Below are positions 26,381 to 34,014 of a stretch of 64,000 nucleotides of DNA, piece after piece. Positions within the stretch are counted from its first letter, which is position 1. Each line of letters starts with the position of its first letter. The notes below the pieces were generated by a model, which saw only the letters and a list, made by a program, of their open reading frames with translations, was not told where the DNA came from and searched no databases. The position numbers and the translations under genes are program-made. The stretch covers positions 21,132 to 85,131 of the forward strand of contig JAGYJW010000031.1 in NCBI GenBank assembly GCA_018401435.1, written 5' to 3'. This stretch comes from Deltaproteobacteria bacterium. GTDB lineage: Bacteria; Myxococcota_A; UBA796; UBA2385.

Positions 26381-26509
26381 TTGGAGGCGGCCGACGCAAG
26401 CGCGGGCGCCTTGGATGTCTTCTGGTCCAATACAACGGTGGACCACTACCTCGATCCGACGCTCACCCGGGTGACCGAGGCCGGCTGGCTGCGCTGCACG
26501 CCGGATTGA
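26381..26509 (+). other. Possible gene remnant in a 480-bp gap
   Basis: The gap 26058-26539 has no complete gene. Near its right end a short open stretch reads naturally as a protein C-terminus (ALDVFWSNTTVDHYL, then TRVTEAGWLRCTPD, stop at 26507-26509), with a possible TTG start at 26381 and an in-frame stop just upstream. It looks like the tail of a lost gene, but I cannot name the family. The rest of the gap shows no clear repeat or RNA. Confidence 0.25.
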
Positions 26510-26539
26510 GGATGGGCGGAGGCCACGCCACCCGCGCCA

Positions 26540-28519
26540 TCATGGCGCGCCGTCGCCCCGGACCGCCGACAGCGCCACCCCGCGCCGGGAGAGCACCAGC
26601 AGCAGGCTGTGGGGACCCAGGTGAAAGCGGGCCTCGGCGCTGGGCGCGAGGTGCAGGTCCCCCGTCAGATCCAGGGGCGCCTCGCTGCTTCTCACCCCCA
26701 GCACCAGCTCGTCGTGGGCCAGTCCGGCGCGCTGCAAGGTGTCGAAACGCAGGGTGCCGCCCGGCAGCGCATAGTCGGCGGGAGGACGGTAGTGGAACTC
26801 CGCGCCGCCTTCGGTGAAGAGTTCATGCAGAATCGTGCGCAGCTCGGGGCGGATGGCGACATGGGCCAGCACCCGGGCCATGAAGACAGGGCTGAGGACG
26901 ATCTCGCCGGGGCAATCATCAAAGAGCGCGGCGTTGTCGGGATCGGTCAGCTCCACCAGCACCTTGGGGCGCTCGGTCCAGCCGGCCATCATCGCGTTCA
27001 GGATGGTGTGGCCCAGGATGGTCTGCGCGTCGGAAGAGTCGCCGTCGGAGCGCCAGCCTCGGCCCAGGATCACCACGTTGTGGTAGCGGGCGAGGTCGAG
27101 TCGGCCGAGGTCCTGGACCTGGGTGTAGTCCCCGATGAGCTGGCTGATCAGGAAGGGGGTGTCGTGGGCTTCGTCTGCCTTCAAGGCGGCCTCGCGGACC
27201 TCGATGGGTACGACCGACAGGATGTCCAGGGCGAAGTCCTCCCCGGTATAGCTGGCCAGCTCGCGAATCAGCGTGGGAACGCCGTGCCCCCAACCCAGGA
27301 TCAGCACCCGGCGGACCGCGGGCCAGTCCCGGCCCAGAGAAGGCAGCGGGCGGGTCGCCAGAGGCTCGGGCGCCACGGGAGGGCCCAGGGCGATGCCCTT
27401 TCGGTTGCGGGCGATGACCACATAGCGGTCCTCGCGTTCCACCGTGAAGCCTCGGGCCGGGGCGAGGTGGGGGACCCAACGTCCCGCCTCTTTGCGCACC
27501 ACCCCCAGGGCCACTCCCCCCGTCACCCGCAGGGCGATGTCGCTGAAGGCCCGCCCGTGTTGGTCGGGAAAGCTGGCATAGAAGAGGTCGTTGCCCTTGT
27601 GAAAGGCGAGCAGCTCGGCCAGCACCCAGGACAGCCCGCTATGGCGCAGGTTCTGGGCGATGAGTCGGCTCACGATCGCGTCGCTCTCCACCAGCTCGAT
27701 GGCGCCGGGGTGGATGGACTCAACGATGGAAACAAGCCGCTCGTCAGCGATCTCGGCGACGATTCGGGGCAGCACCGCGGCCTTGCGCACCTGCGGGTGA
27801 TTGGCGATGGAGAGCACCGTCTTGACCGTGTCTGCATCGTGCAGGGCGCGCACCTCCCCCGGGGACACGCCGCCGGGGATCAGCACCACCGAAGCCCGAG
27901 CGAAGTCCACCCGCTGCAGGTGCTCGGCCACCAGCGGCGACCCGCTTCGCAGCACGATGGAGCGGTCATCCCAGAGCGGCCCCAGACGCGTGACCAGGTC
28001 TGCGCGCACATTCTCGTCCAGCTCCTCCACCAGCACCACCAGGCGCAGGCTGCTCACCCCGCGCCGGCTCAAGAAGCGCCGCACCCGGGCCTCGCTGCGC
28101 ATCAGCTCTTCGATGACCACCGGCGTGCGGGGGGTCAGACCCAAGACAAGGACATGGTTTCGCATGGAGATGGGGGTCTCGCCACGCTGCAGCCGGGTCA
28201 CCGTCTCGTGCAGCCACTGGGTGAGGATCGCGATCAGCGCCCCCATGAACAACACATAGCCCAACACCGTGATCAGCACGGCCAGGGCCCGGCGGCCCAG
28301 GCCCTCGTCATCACCCAGATAGCCTGGATCAGTGAGGCGCAGGAAGGCCCACCAGGACGAGGTGCCCAGCGATTCTGCAGGGTCGATCAGATGCAGGCTG
28401 AGGCCCCCCAACAGGGCGACGGTCACCACCGCGCTGGCCATGAAGAGCAGGCGGTAGTGCGAGCCCCGCAGCAGCAGGCGCTCCAGGTTGAATTTCCACC
28501 ACAGCAGCAAGGGGTCCAT
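26540..28519 (-). CDS. CASTOR/POLLUX-like ion channel with RCK/TrkA-N domains
   Basis: A 659-residue protein of the CASTOR/POLLUX/SYM8 ion-channel family. Two membrane segments lie near residues 25-45 (LLFMASAVVTVALLGGL) and 80-105 (ALAVLITVLGYVLFMGALIA), separated by a pore-like region with TSSWWAFLRLTDPGYLG. The cytoplasmic part has two Rossmann-like RCK units (NHVLVLGLTPRTPVVIEEL; RRVLILGWGHGVPTLIREL), the arrangement that gates these channels by nucleotide or Ca2+ binding. It is presumably a K+ or cation channel in the inner membrane. It starts 29 bp after the aroA stop on the same strand, so the two are likely co-transcribed, although the pathways are unrelated. Confidence 0.87.
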   Translation of the reverse strand: MDPLLLWWKFNLERLLLRGSHYRLLFMASAVVTVALLGGLSLHLIDPAESLGTSSWWAFLRLTDPGYLGDDEGLGRRALAVLITVLGYVLFMGALIAILTQWLHETVTRLQRGETPISMRNHVLVLGLTPRTPVVIEELMRSEARVRRFLSRRGVSSLRLVVLVEELDENVRADLVTRLGPLWDDRSIVLRSGSPLVAEHLQRVDFARASVVLIPGGVSPGEVRALHDADTVKTVLSIANHPQVRKAAVLPRIVAEIADERLVSIVESIHPGAIELVESDAIVSRLIAQNLRHSGLSWVLAELLAFHKGNDLFYASFPDQHGRAFSDIALRVTGGVALGVVRKEAGRWVPHLAPARGFTVEREDRYVVIARNRKGIALGPPVAPEPLATRPLPSLGRDWPAVRRVLILGWGHGVPTLIRELASYTGEDFALDILSVVPIEVREAALKADEAHDTPFLISQLIGDYTQVQDLGRLDLARYHNVVILGRGWRSDGDSSDAQTILGHTILNAMMAGWTERPKVLVELTDPDNAALFDDCPGEIVLSPVFMARVLAHVAIRPELRTILHELFTEGGAEFHYRPPADYALPGGTLRFDTLQRAGLAHDELVLGVRSSEAPLDLTGDLHLAPSAEARFHLGPHSLLLVLSRRGVALSAVRGDGAP

Positions 28520-28548
28520 CCGGGTCTGCGCCAGGGCGCCCGGCGTTC

Positions 28549-29817
28549 CTAACCGGGAAGCGGCGAATTCTCGGCGAGCTTCCGAAGTTGGGCCTCGAAT
28601 GCGGGGTAGCTCACCGCCTCGCAGCCCGCGCCGCTGACGGCCATGGGCCCCTGCGCCCGAAGGCCCAGGATCCGGAAGGCCATGTAGATGCGGTGGTCAT
28701 CAAAGCTGTTCACCGCGCCGGCCCGGGGCTGGCCGCTGCCCACGAAGCGCAGCCCATCGGCCAGCTCGTGGACCGGCAGGCCCAGCTGGCCGAGGCCCAG
28801 GGCCATAGCGGTGATGCGGTCGCACTCCTTGTGGCGCAGGCTGGGCGCCCCAGACAGCTCGGTGGGACCCGGGGCGACCGCGGCCAGGGCGCAGAGGGCG
28901 GGGAAGAGGTCGGGGGTGGCGCCCAGGTCGATGCGACCCGGCGCCTGCATCGGGCCAGGAATGAAGCATAGAAGCCCATTCTGCCAGGACAACCGGGCGC
29001 CGAAACGCTCCAGGATGGGCAGGATGGCGCGATCGCCCTGCAAGGCCTCAGGGTCCAACCCGGACAGGCGCAGGGGCTGACCGGTCAGCATCGCGGCCAC
29101 CAGCGGAAAGGCCGCCCCGGACCAGTCTCCGTCCACCCGGTAGCGGGCCCGGCGCGGACGCTGGCCGCCGGGGATCTCAAGGCGCAGCCCGGTGGCGTCC
29201 TCTCGCCGTGTCCAATGCAAGCCAAAGGCGCGGGCGATGTCTTCGGTCAGGTCGAGGTAGGGCCGGGACGCGATGGGGGCCTGCAGGTGCAGGCGGCTGG
29301 GACCGGGCAACAGGGCCAGGGCCAACAGCAAGGAGGAGGCATACTGGCTGCTCAGCTGCGGCCCCAGGTGGAGGGTGCCGGGCTGGATCGGGCCGAGGAT
29401 CTCCAGGGGGGCGCGCCCTCCGGTGCTCTGGCAGCGGGCGCCCAGGGTCTCGAGCGCGTCGAGCAGGGGCCCATTGGGGCGGGCGCGCAGAGAGGCGTCG
29501 CCGCTGAGGCGGACGGGCTGGTGCAGGCGGGCGACCTGCCCGGCGAGCAAACGCAAGCTGGTACCGGAGTTGCCGCAATCCAGGGGCTGCTGGGGGGGGC
29601 GCAGATCCGCGATGGGCGAGAAGCAGAGATCGTCTCCATCGCGGAAGATCCGCGCCCCCAGCGCCTCCAATGCGGACAGGGTGCTCAGGCAGTCCGCGCC
29701 CAGCAGCGGCGCCTCCACCCGGCAAGGGCAGCTGGACAAGGCGGCCAGCAGCAAGGCCCGGTGGGTCACGCTCTTGGAGCTGGGTACGGCGAGGGTCAGG
29801 GTCACGGGGGCTCCCAT
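28549..29817 (-). CDS. aroA: 3-phosphoshikimate 1-carboxyvinyltransferase (EPSP synthase)
   Basis: A 422-residue EPSP synthase, catalysing transfer of enolpyruvyl from PEP to shikimate-3-phosphate in aromatic amino acid synthesis. Recognisable sites are the N-terminal PSSKSVTHRALLLAALS, the PEP-binding GNSGTSLRLLAG (~residue 82), LSSQYASSLLLAL, DGDWSGAAF, LRHKECDRI (~340) and the C-terminal DDHRIYMAF. Length is normal. The start is the ATG before GAPVTLTLAVPSSKS; little extra sequence precedes the first catalytic Lys. It heads a likely two-gene unit with the channel downstream and is divergent from the GH18 gene. Confidence 0.97.
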   Translation of the reverse strand: MGAPVTLTLAVPSSKSVTHRALLLAALSSCPCRVEAPLLGADCLSTLSALEALGARIFRDGDDLCFSPIADLRPPQQPLDCGNSGTSLRLLAGQVARLHQPVRLSGDASLRARPNGPLLDALETLGARCQSTGGRAPLEILGPIQPGTLHLGPQLSSQYASSLLLALALLPGPSRLHLQAPIASRPYLDLTEDIARAFGLHWTRREDATGLRLEIPGGQRPRRARYRVDGDWSGAAFPLVAAMLTGQPLRLSGLDPEALQGDRAILPILERFGARLSWQNGLLCFIPGPMQAPGRIDLGATPDLFPALCALAAVAPGPTELSGAPSLRHKECDRITAMALGLGQLGLPVHELADGLRFVGSGQPRAGAVNSFDDHRIYMAFRILGLRAQGPMAVSGAGCEAVSYPAFEAQLRKLAENSPLPG

Positions 29818-29878
29818 CCAGCTCTCGTCCTATTGCGCCCGCAGCGCGCGCGGGCCCGGTCCTGCGCTATCCTGAGGC

Positions 29879-31159
29879 ATGGACCTCCCCCCTCCAGGCC
29901 CGCATGCGGCGGATCTTGCGGCTCATGCCGATCTGCCCGCCCCTGTCCACCACATCCCGCGCCGCCACGCGGCCCCCCCCAGCGGCGGCCCAGACGTGGT
30001 GGTCTATGGCTACTGGCCCTACTGGGTGGGCGATGTGTTGCCCGCCTGGCTGGACGGCCTCAGCCACCTCGCCGTCTTTCAGGTGGGGCTGGCCAGCGAT
30101 GGCAGCCTGACCAGCACCTCGCGCTGGACCGGCGTGGCGGGTGACCTGGTGCCGGTGGCCCACGAGGCCGGCGTCAAGGTGCACCTCTGCGTCACCTCCT
30201 TCGACGCCGCCACCCAGAACGCGGTGCTGTCCAACAGCAGCAAGCGGGCCACCCTGGTGGCGGCCCTGGCCGCGCAGGTGGACGCCTATGGGGCTGATGG
30301 CGTCAACATCGACTTTGAAGGCATGTCTTCAGCCAATCGCGAAGACCTCGTCACCTTCACCCGAGAGCTGAAGGCCGCCACCCCAGAGGTGTGGCTGGCC
30401 CTGCCGGTCATCGACTGGTCGCGGGCCTACGATTATGGGGCCCTGGCTGAGATTGCCGATGGGCTCTTCATCATGGGCTATGAGTTCCACGGGACCTGGG
30501 GCGATCCCGGCCCCAACGACCCCCTCTTCGGGTCCAGCCTGTGGGGCAGCTATGCCCTGGACTGGTCCGTGGCCGACTACCTGTCCCAAGGAGCGCCCAG
30601 GGAGAAGGTGGTGATGGGCCTGCCGCTCTATGGGCACCGGTGGACCGGGGCCTCGTCGGATGTGCCGGGAACAGCCTCGGGCATGGCGTCTTCGGTCTTT
30701 CAATACGAGTGCGACGCCCTGCTCGCGGCCGATGGGCGCGAATGGGACGCGGCCTCGGCCAGCCCCTTCTCGCGGGGCTCGGGCGTGCAGACCTGGTGCG
30801 ATGACCTGGAAGCCACCCAGGCGCGGGTCGAGTGGGTGGTGGACGAGGCCCTGATGGGCGTCGGCTTCTGGGCCCTGGGCTACGAAGGCGCAGGCTTCTG
30901 GGAGATGATGGCCGTCGCCACCGACCTGCCCGATCCAGTGGACACGGGCGAAGGCGCCTCGGACTCCGGCGAGGGGCAACAGGGCGATTCGGGGGCGGCG
31001 CTGGATCCGCCGCCGGGCACGGTGGAGGAGCCCCTGGGGCGGCGCCTGCCCGGCGAGGTGCTGGCCGCCTGCGGATGCAGCAGCAGCCCCACGGGATCCG
31101 GGGGGCTGCTGGTGGGGCTCCTGGGCCTGGTGGGTCTGGCAGCGCGCCGCCGCCCTTGA
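29879..31159 (+). CDS. GH18 glycosidase-like protein with MYXO-CTERM-like tail
   Basis: A 426-residue protein. Residues ~40-350 form a GH18 barrel: VVVYGYWPYW, the catalytic signature DGVNIDFEGM with Glu147, IMGYEFHGTWGDPGPNDPL and MGLPLYGHRW. Members hydrolyse chitin-type or peptidoglycan-related beta-1,4 links. A Gly/Asp/Ser linker leads to a C-terminus with CGCSSSP, a glycine-rich hydrophobic stretch and ARRRP, the layout of the MYXO-CTERM/rhombosortase sorting signals, so the protein is probably exported and anchored. Oddly, the N-terminus (MDLPPPGPHAADL) is not a signal peptide. A neighbouring frame offers MRRILRLMPICPP, so a frameshift in the poly-C run before GGPDVVVYG may hide the true start. 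Confidence 0.85.
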   Translation: MDLPPPGPHAADLAAHADLPAPVHHIPRRHAAPPSGGPDVVVYGYWPYWVGDVLPAWLDGLSHLAVFQVGLASDGSLTSTSRWTGVAGDLVPVAHEAGVKVHLCVTSFDAATQNAVLSNSSKRATLVAALAAQVDAYGADGVNIDFEGMSSANREDLVTFTRELKAATPEVWLALPVIDWSRAYDYGALAEIADGLFIMGYEFHGTWGDPGPNDPLFGSSLWGSYALDWSVADYLSQGAPREKVVMGLPLYGHRWTGASSDVPGTASGMASSVFQYECDALLAADGREWDAASASPFSRGSGVQTWCDDLEATQARVEWVVDEALMGVGFWALGYEGAGFWEMMAVATDLPDPVDTGEGASDSGEGQQGDSGAALDPPPGTVEEPLGRRLPGEVLAACGCSSSPTGSGGLLVGLLGLVGLAARRRP

Positions 31160-31193
31160 GGGTTCCCCGTGGAACCCCGCCCAGAAGTGGGCC

Positions 31194-31721
31194 TCAGTTC
31201 CCGGCTTCGAGGTGGGCCTTGACCCGCTTGAGCAGGCGCTGCACCGAGCCGCGGCTCTGCTTGTCCACGATGAACTGCGGCACGGGGATGCGCGGGATGG
31301 TGCGCACCAGGTAGCGGAGCAGGGTGCCGCCTTCGACCTCTTCCACCTGCCATTCGCTGTGGAAGCTCTCCAGGTCGGCGCTTTCGACCAGCTCGGTGCG
31401 GGTGCCCTTGGCCGTGGGGCAGGTGCGGGACAGGTAGCCGACGCTGGCAACCGGATGCGAGATCTCGGTCATGATGGTCTTGCAGGCGTCCTGGCTGACC
31501 ACCTTCATCTGCGCGGTCCCGCCCTCGATCACCGACACCCGCAGGGGGTCGTCGACCAGCTTGCGGGCCGCGTCGGCGCTGATGTGCACCAGGACCTCAC
31601 CCCGGACCTCGTGGTCGCCCTGAACCGTGACCTCGGGGTCCTCCTGTGCAAAGGCCGTGGCGGGCGCCAGGGCTGAGACCAGAAGGGACAGGGTGACGAG
31701 GGCCAGCAAGGGACTTTTCAT
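31194..31721 (-). CDS. Exported SRPBCC/START-like protein
   Basis: A 175-residue protein with a clear signal peptide (MKSPLLALVTLSLLVSAL, cleavage after AFA). The mature domain has the feel of an SRPBCC/START-like lipid-binding fold: VHISADAARKLVDDP at the start, beta-strands with GTRTELVESADLESF and SEWQVEEVEGGTLLRYLVR, and a long C-terminal helix (QSRGSVQRLLKRVKAHLE). Two cysteines (DACKTI, RTCP) may pair. The substrate is unknown. It is a single gene, convergent with the GH18 gene. The short gap to the next gene shows nothing notable. Confidence 0.7.
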   Translation of the reverse strand: MKSPLLALVTLSLLVSALAPATAFAQEDPEVTVQGDHEVRGEVLVHISADAARKLVDDPLRVSVIEGGTAQMKVVSQDACKTIMTEISHPVASVGYLSRTCPTAKGTRTELVESADLESFHSEWQVEEVEGGTLLRYLVRTIPRIPVPQFIVDKQSRGSVQRLLKRVKAHLEAGN

Positions 31722-31869
31722 CTGGTCAGTGTAACGGGGAACAGCCGCCTACTGCGAATCCGAATTCGCACCGATTCGTGCCCTGGATCCACTCATTTCT
31801 CGTCCGGCGCGTCCCCAGGCTGAAGCCTTGTTTTCGTCGGCTGCAGAAAGGGCGGGTCTCCGCGGATTT

Positions 31870-33465
31870 TCAAGGGGAGAGCGGCAGCTCTGGGGCCGGT
31901 GGTGGCGCGTCGATGCGGGCGCGGGTGGCCTCGAGGGCGGCCAGGTAGCGGCCGGTCCGCACCCGCGCGCTGGGATCGGGGCGCGCGGCCTGCTGCAGGG
32001 CCTGGTCCACGACCGCCCGGGCCGCGTCGGGTTTCCCGCTGGTCAGCAAGGCCTGGGCGAGGCGATCGGCGGCCCGCAGCGCGTTGTCCCCATAGGCAAA
32101 GCGGGTGGCATCTCGGGCGGCCTCGACGGCCTCCTCGGCGCGCCCCTGGTCCAGCAGCAGGCCGGCCCGCGCGTGGTGGAAGGTGAATTCTGCCGGGTAA
32201 TGCGCGACGGCGGCGTCCAGCACAGCCAGGGCCTGGGCCGGCAGACCGGCCTTGGCGGTCAGGTCGGCCAGGCCGGTCCAGTGGCCCCGGTCCCGCGCCG
32301 GGTCGCCGCTGAGGCTGGCGGACAGCAGCAGCGGCCGCCGCGAAGTGGGCGGGCGCGTCGGCCGGATCGGCCAGCTCGCCCCGCGATATAGAGCAGGTCG
32401 GCCGCCTGGGGCCCTTGGCCTGGCCGATCCACCTCGGGCAGCCGCAGCTGCAAGGCGCGGGCGAGGGCCGGGCTGTCGTCAGCCAGGGCCAAGGCGCTCC
32501 AGAGCCAGTCGCCGGGGAAGGTGGGCCCCGCCTGTTCCACGGCGCGGCGAGCAGCCTCGACATCGCCGCGCAGCAGCAGGCGGGCGGGGTCGAGGGCGGC
32601 GCTGCTGCCGGACTCGGCGCGGTCGAGGTAAGGCAGGCCCTCGTCGATGCGCCCTGCCAGGCCCAACCGCAAGGCGAGCTGGGCCGCGGCATCCGGCGTG
32701 CTGTCGGCGGGGGGCAGGTCGCCCAGCAGGCTGACCGGCCAGGTGGCCAGCCAGGACAGCACCGCTTCCTCCCCCGGATAGCCCACCAGGCGGTCGATCT
32801 CGACGCCATCGGGCCGGGCGGCCAGCAGGGTGGGGTAGCCGCCCACGGCGTAGCGGTCCTTGGCTTCCCAGCTCTCGGGCCGGTCCACATCGATCTCGAT
32901 GCGGTGGAAGCCTTCGAGGTCCCCCGCGTTGGCCGGATCGTGCAGGATCTCGGCTGCCAGCAAGTTGCAGGGCGGGCACCACTGGGCGCTGAAGTCGATG
33001 AGCACCGGGCGGCCATCGACCTGGGCCGCGTCGAAGAGGGCGCGCAGATCGGCCGAGCCCCCCACCTGCGGCGCGCTGTGCGGGGCGGGGGCGCTGGCGA
33101 TCATGGACAGCTGGCCTCGGCGTCCGGCGCTTTGGCCGGTGAAGCGGGCTTGGATGGGCCGGCAGGTGCTGCCGCCGTCCTCGCAGGCCACCGCATCCAG
33201 GGCCAGGCTGAAGGCGCCATCGGGGCGCAGCAGGGGCAGGCCCTGGGCGAGATCGGCGCCAGCGCAGGCGATCTCCAGGGCCGCGCGCCCCCCGCTCCAG
33301 GCGCAGGGTGGCGGGGCGTCGGGGCGAGGTGCTCGCCGGGCCCGGCCTGAACCCGCACGGTGGCGGCCTCCTTGCGCCAGCGCAGGGTGGCGGTGGGGCC
33401 CCTGGGCTCGGCGGCCAGCGCGGGGAGGACAGAGAGGTGGCCATCCAGGCCAGGGCGAGGTGCAT
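31870..33465 (-). pseudogene. Exported thioredoxin-fold/TPR protein, several frameshifts
   Basis: Pieces of one gene lie in three frames. It begins MHLALAWMATSL at 33465; a shifted frame continues the signal peptide (LSVLPALAAEP) and a strand-rich region (ATLRWRKEAATVRVQAG). The next frame carries FSLALDAVACEDGGSTC and a thioredoxin-like domain (VLIDFSAQWCPPCNLLAAEIL, redox CPPC) that resembles the C-terminal DsbD/TlpA type. TPR-like helices continue through two further frame changes near 32380 and 32325 to AVLDAAVAHYPAEF and the TGA at 31870. About four indels are needed in 1.6 kb, so it is either a pseudogene or a poor assembly stretch. If repaired it would be a periplasmic thiol-disulfide protein. 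Confidence 0.6.
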
Positions 33466-33530
33466 GGGGCCGCCGGGTGGGGTTCCGCTCTCTAACGACG
33501 GCGACGCCCTCGGGGGGCTGCGCCTCTCAT

Positions 33531-33562
33531 CAGATAGAAATCTATCCAAAGGGATAGATATC
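33531..33562. promoter_or_regulatory. AT-rich overlapping palindromes, likely divergent operator/promoter
   Basis: In a ~70% GC surrounding, 30 bases are AT-rich and carry three nested inverted repeats: GATAGA/TCTATC (33533-33546), CTATCC/GGATAG around AAAG (33542-33557), and GATATC (33557-33562). The site lies between the minus-strand thioredoxin-like gene (start 33465) and the plus-strand RNA/TROVE locus. This suits a repressor or activator site controlling one or both. The binding protein is unknown. Confidence 0.5.
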
Positions 33563-33571
33563 GCGGGGGCG

Positions 33572-33707
33572 GCCTGAGCCGAGGCTGCTTTGGCTCAGGC
33601 GTTGGCTATGGGCGGCAGTAGCCCATTCTGGGGGAGACCTGCCGAAGGTGGCGCCCACCCACAGCTGCCTGGCACGGGCCGTGCATTGGTATCCATCGAC
33701 CACTTCT
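33572..33707 (+). other. Hairpin-rich leader upstream of the tRNA-like RNA
   Basis: This non-coding stretch holds a 9-bp stem (GCCTGAGCC/GGCTCAGGC, 33572-33600), a 6-bp stem (ATGGGC/GCCCAT, 33608-33626), GGTGG/CCACC and GCACG/CGTGC hairpins. It also has a first copy of the octamer GCCGAAGG at 33641-33648. The same octamer recurs inside the adjacent tRNA-like RNA. It may be a second Y-type RNA or the 5' part of a longer transcript. No open reading frame here looks real. Confidence 0.4.
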
Positions 33708-33835
33708 GGGCCCGTAGCTCAATCGGTAGAGCACCTCTTCCGGCTCCATCCCCTCGCCCGCCCTGCGGGCCGAAGGACGCCGGTTATCGCCTATCACGCG
33801 GGATGTTGCGGGTTCGAGTCCCGCCGGGTCCACCA
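33708..33835 (+). ncRNA. tRNA-like Y RNA candidate with encoded CCA end
   Basis: A 128-nt element with a tRNA body: acceptor GGGCCCG/CGGGTCC (33708-33714 with 33825-33831), D arm GCTC/GAGC, T arm GCGGG-TTCGAGT-CCCGC (33808-33824), discriminator A and encoded CCA (33833-33835). In place of an anticodon arm there are about 52 extra bases and no plausible anticodon. Instead CTTCCGGC (33737-33744) can pair with GCCGAAG (33769-33775), leaving one bulged C. GCCGAAGG matches the GNCGAAG-type strand that Ro60 proteins recognise in Y RNAs. A competing hairpin GCCCG/CGGGC lies at 33756-33770. The element ends 179 bp before a TROVE (Ro60) gene, where bacterial Y RNAs are usually encoded. Known tRNA-like Y RNAs are closed at the acceptor end; this one has a free CCA. 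A decayed tRNA with an insertion is the alternative. Confidence 0.65.
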
Positions 33836-34014
33836 CCTCCCTCTCTGCATCTTCATCTTCCGGGCCGCTGGCGGCCGGTTCTCGTTGGTTGACCCGCCTA
33901 GTGCGGGGGGCGTTCGAAGCGCCCGATTCTCCGTCTGCCGACCTTCGCCCGGATCCCTCTCTTCGATTTGCCCACTCCCCCCACGCTGCGGCGTGGACCT
34001 GCCCGAGGTGCGCC

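Noticed and set aside
33708..33835. Ordinary tRNA with a group I intron
   Set aside because: The insert is only ~52 nt, far too short for a group I intron, and no anticodon stem is restored by removing it.
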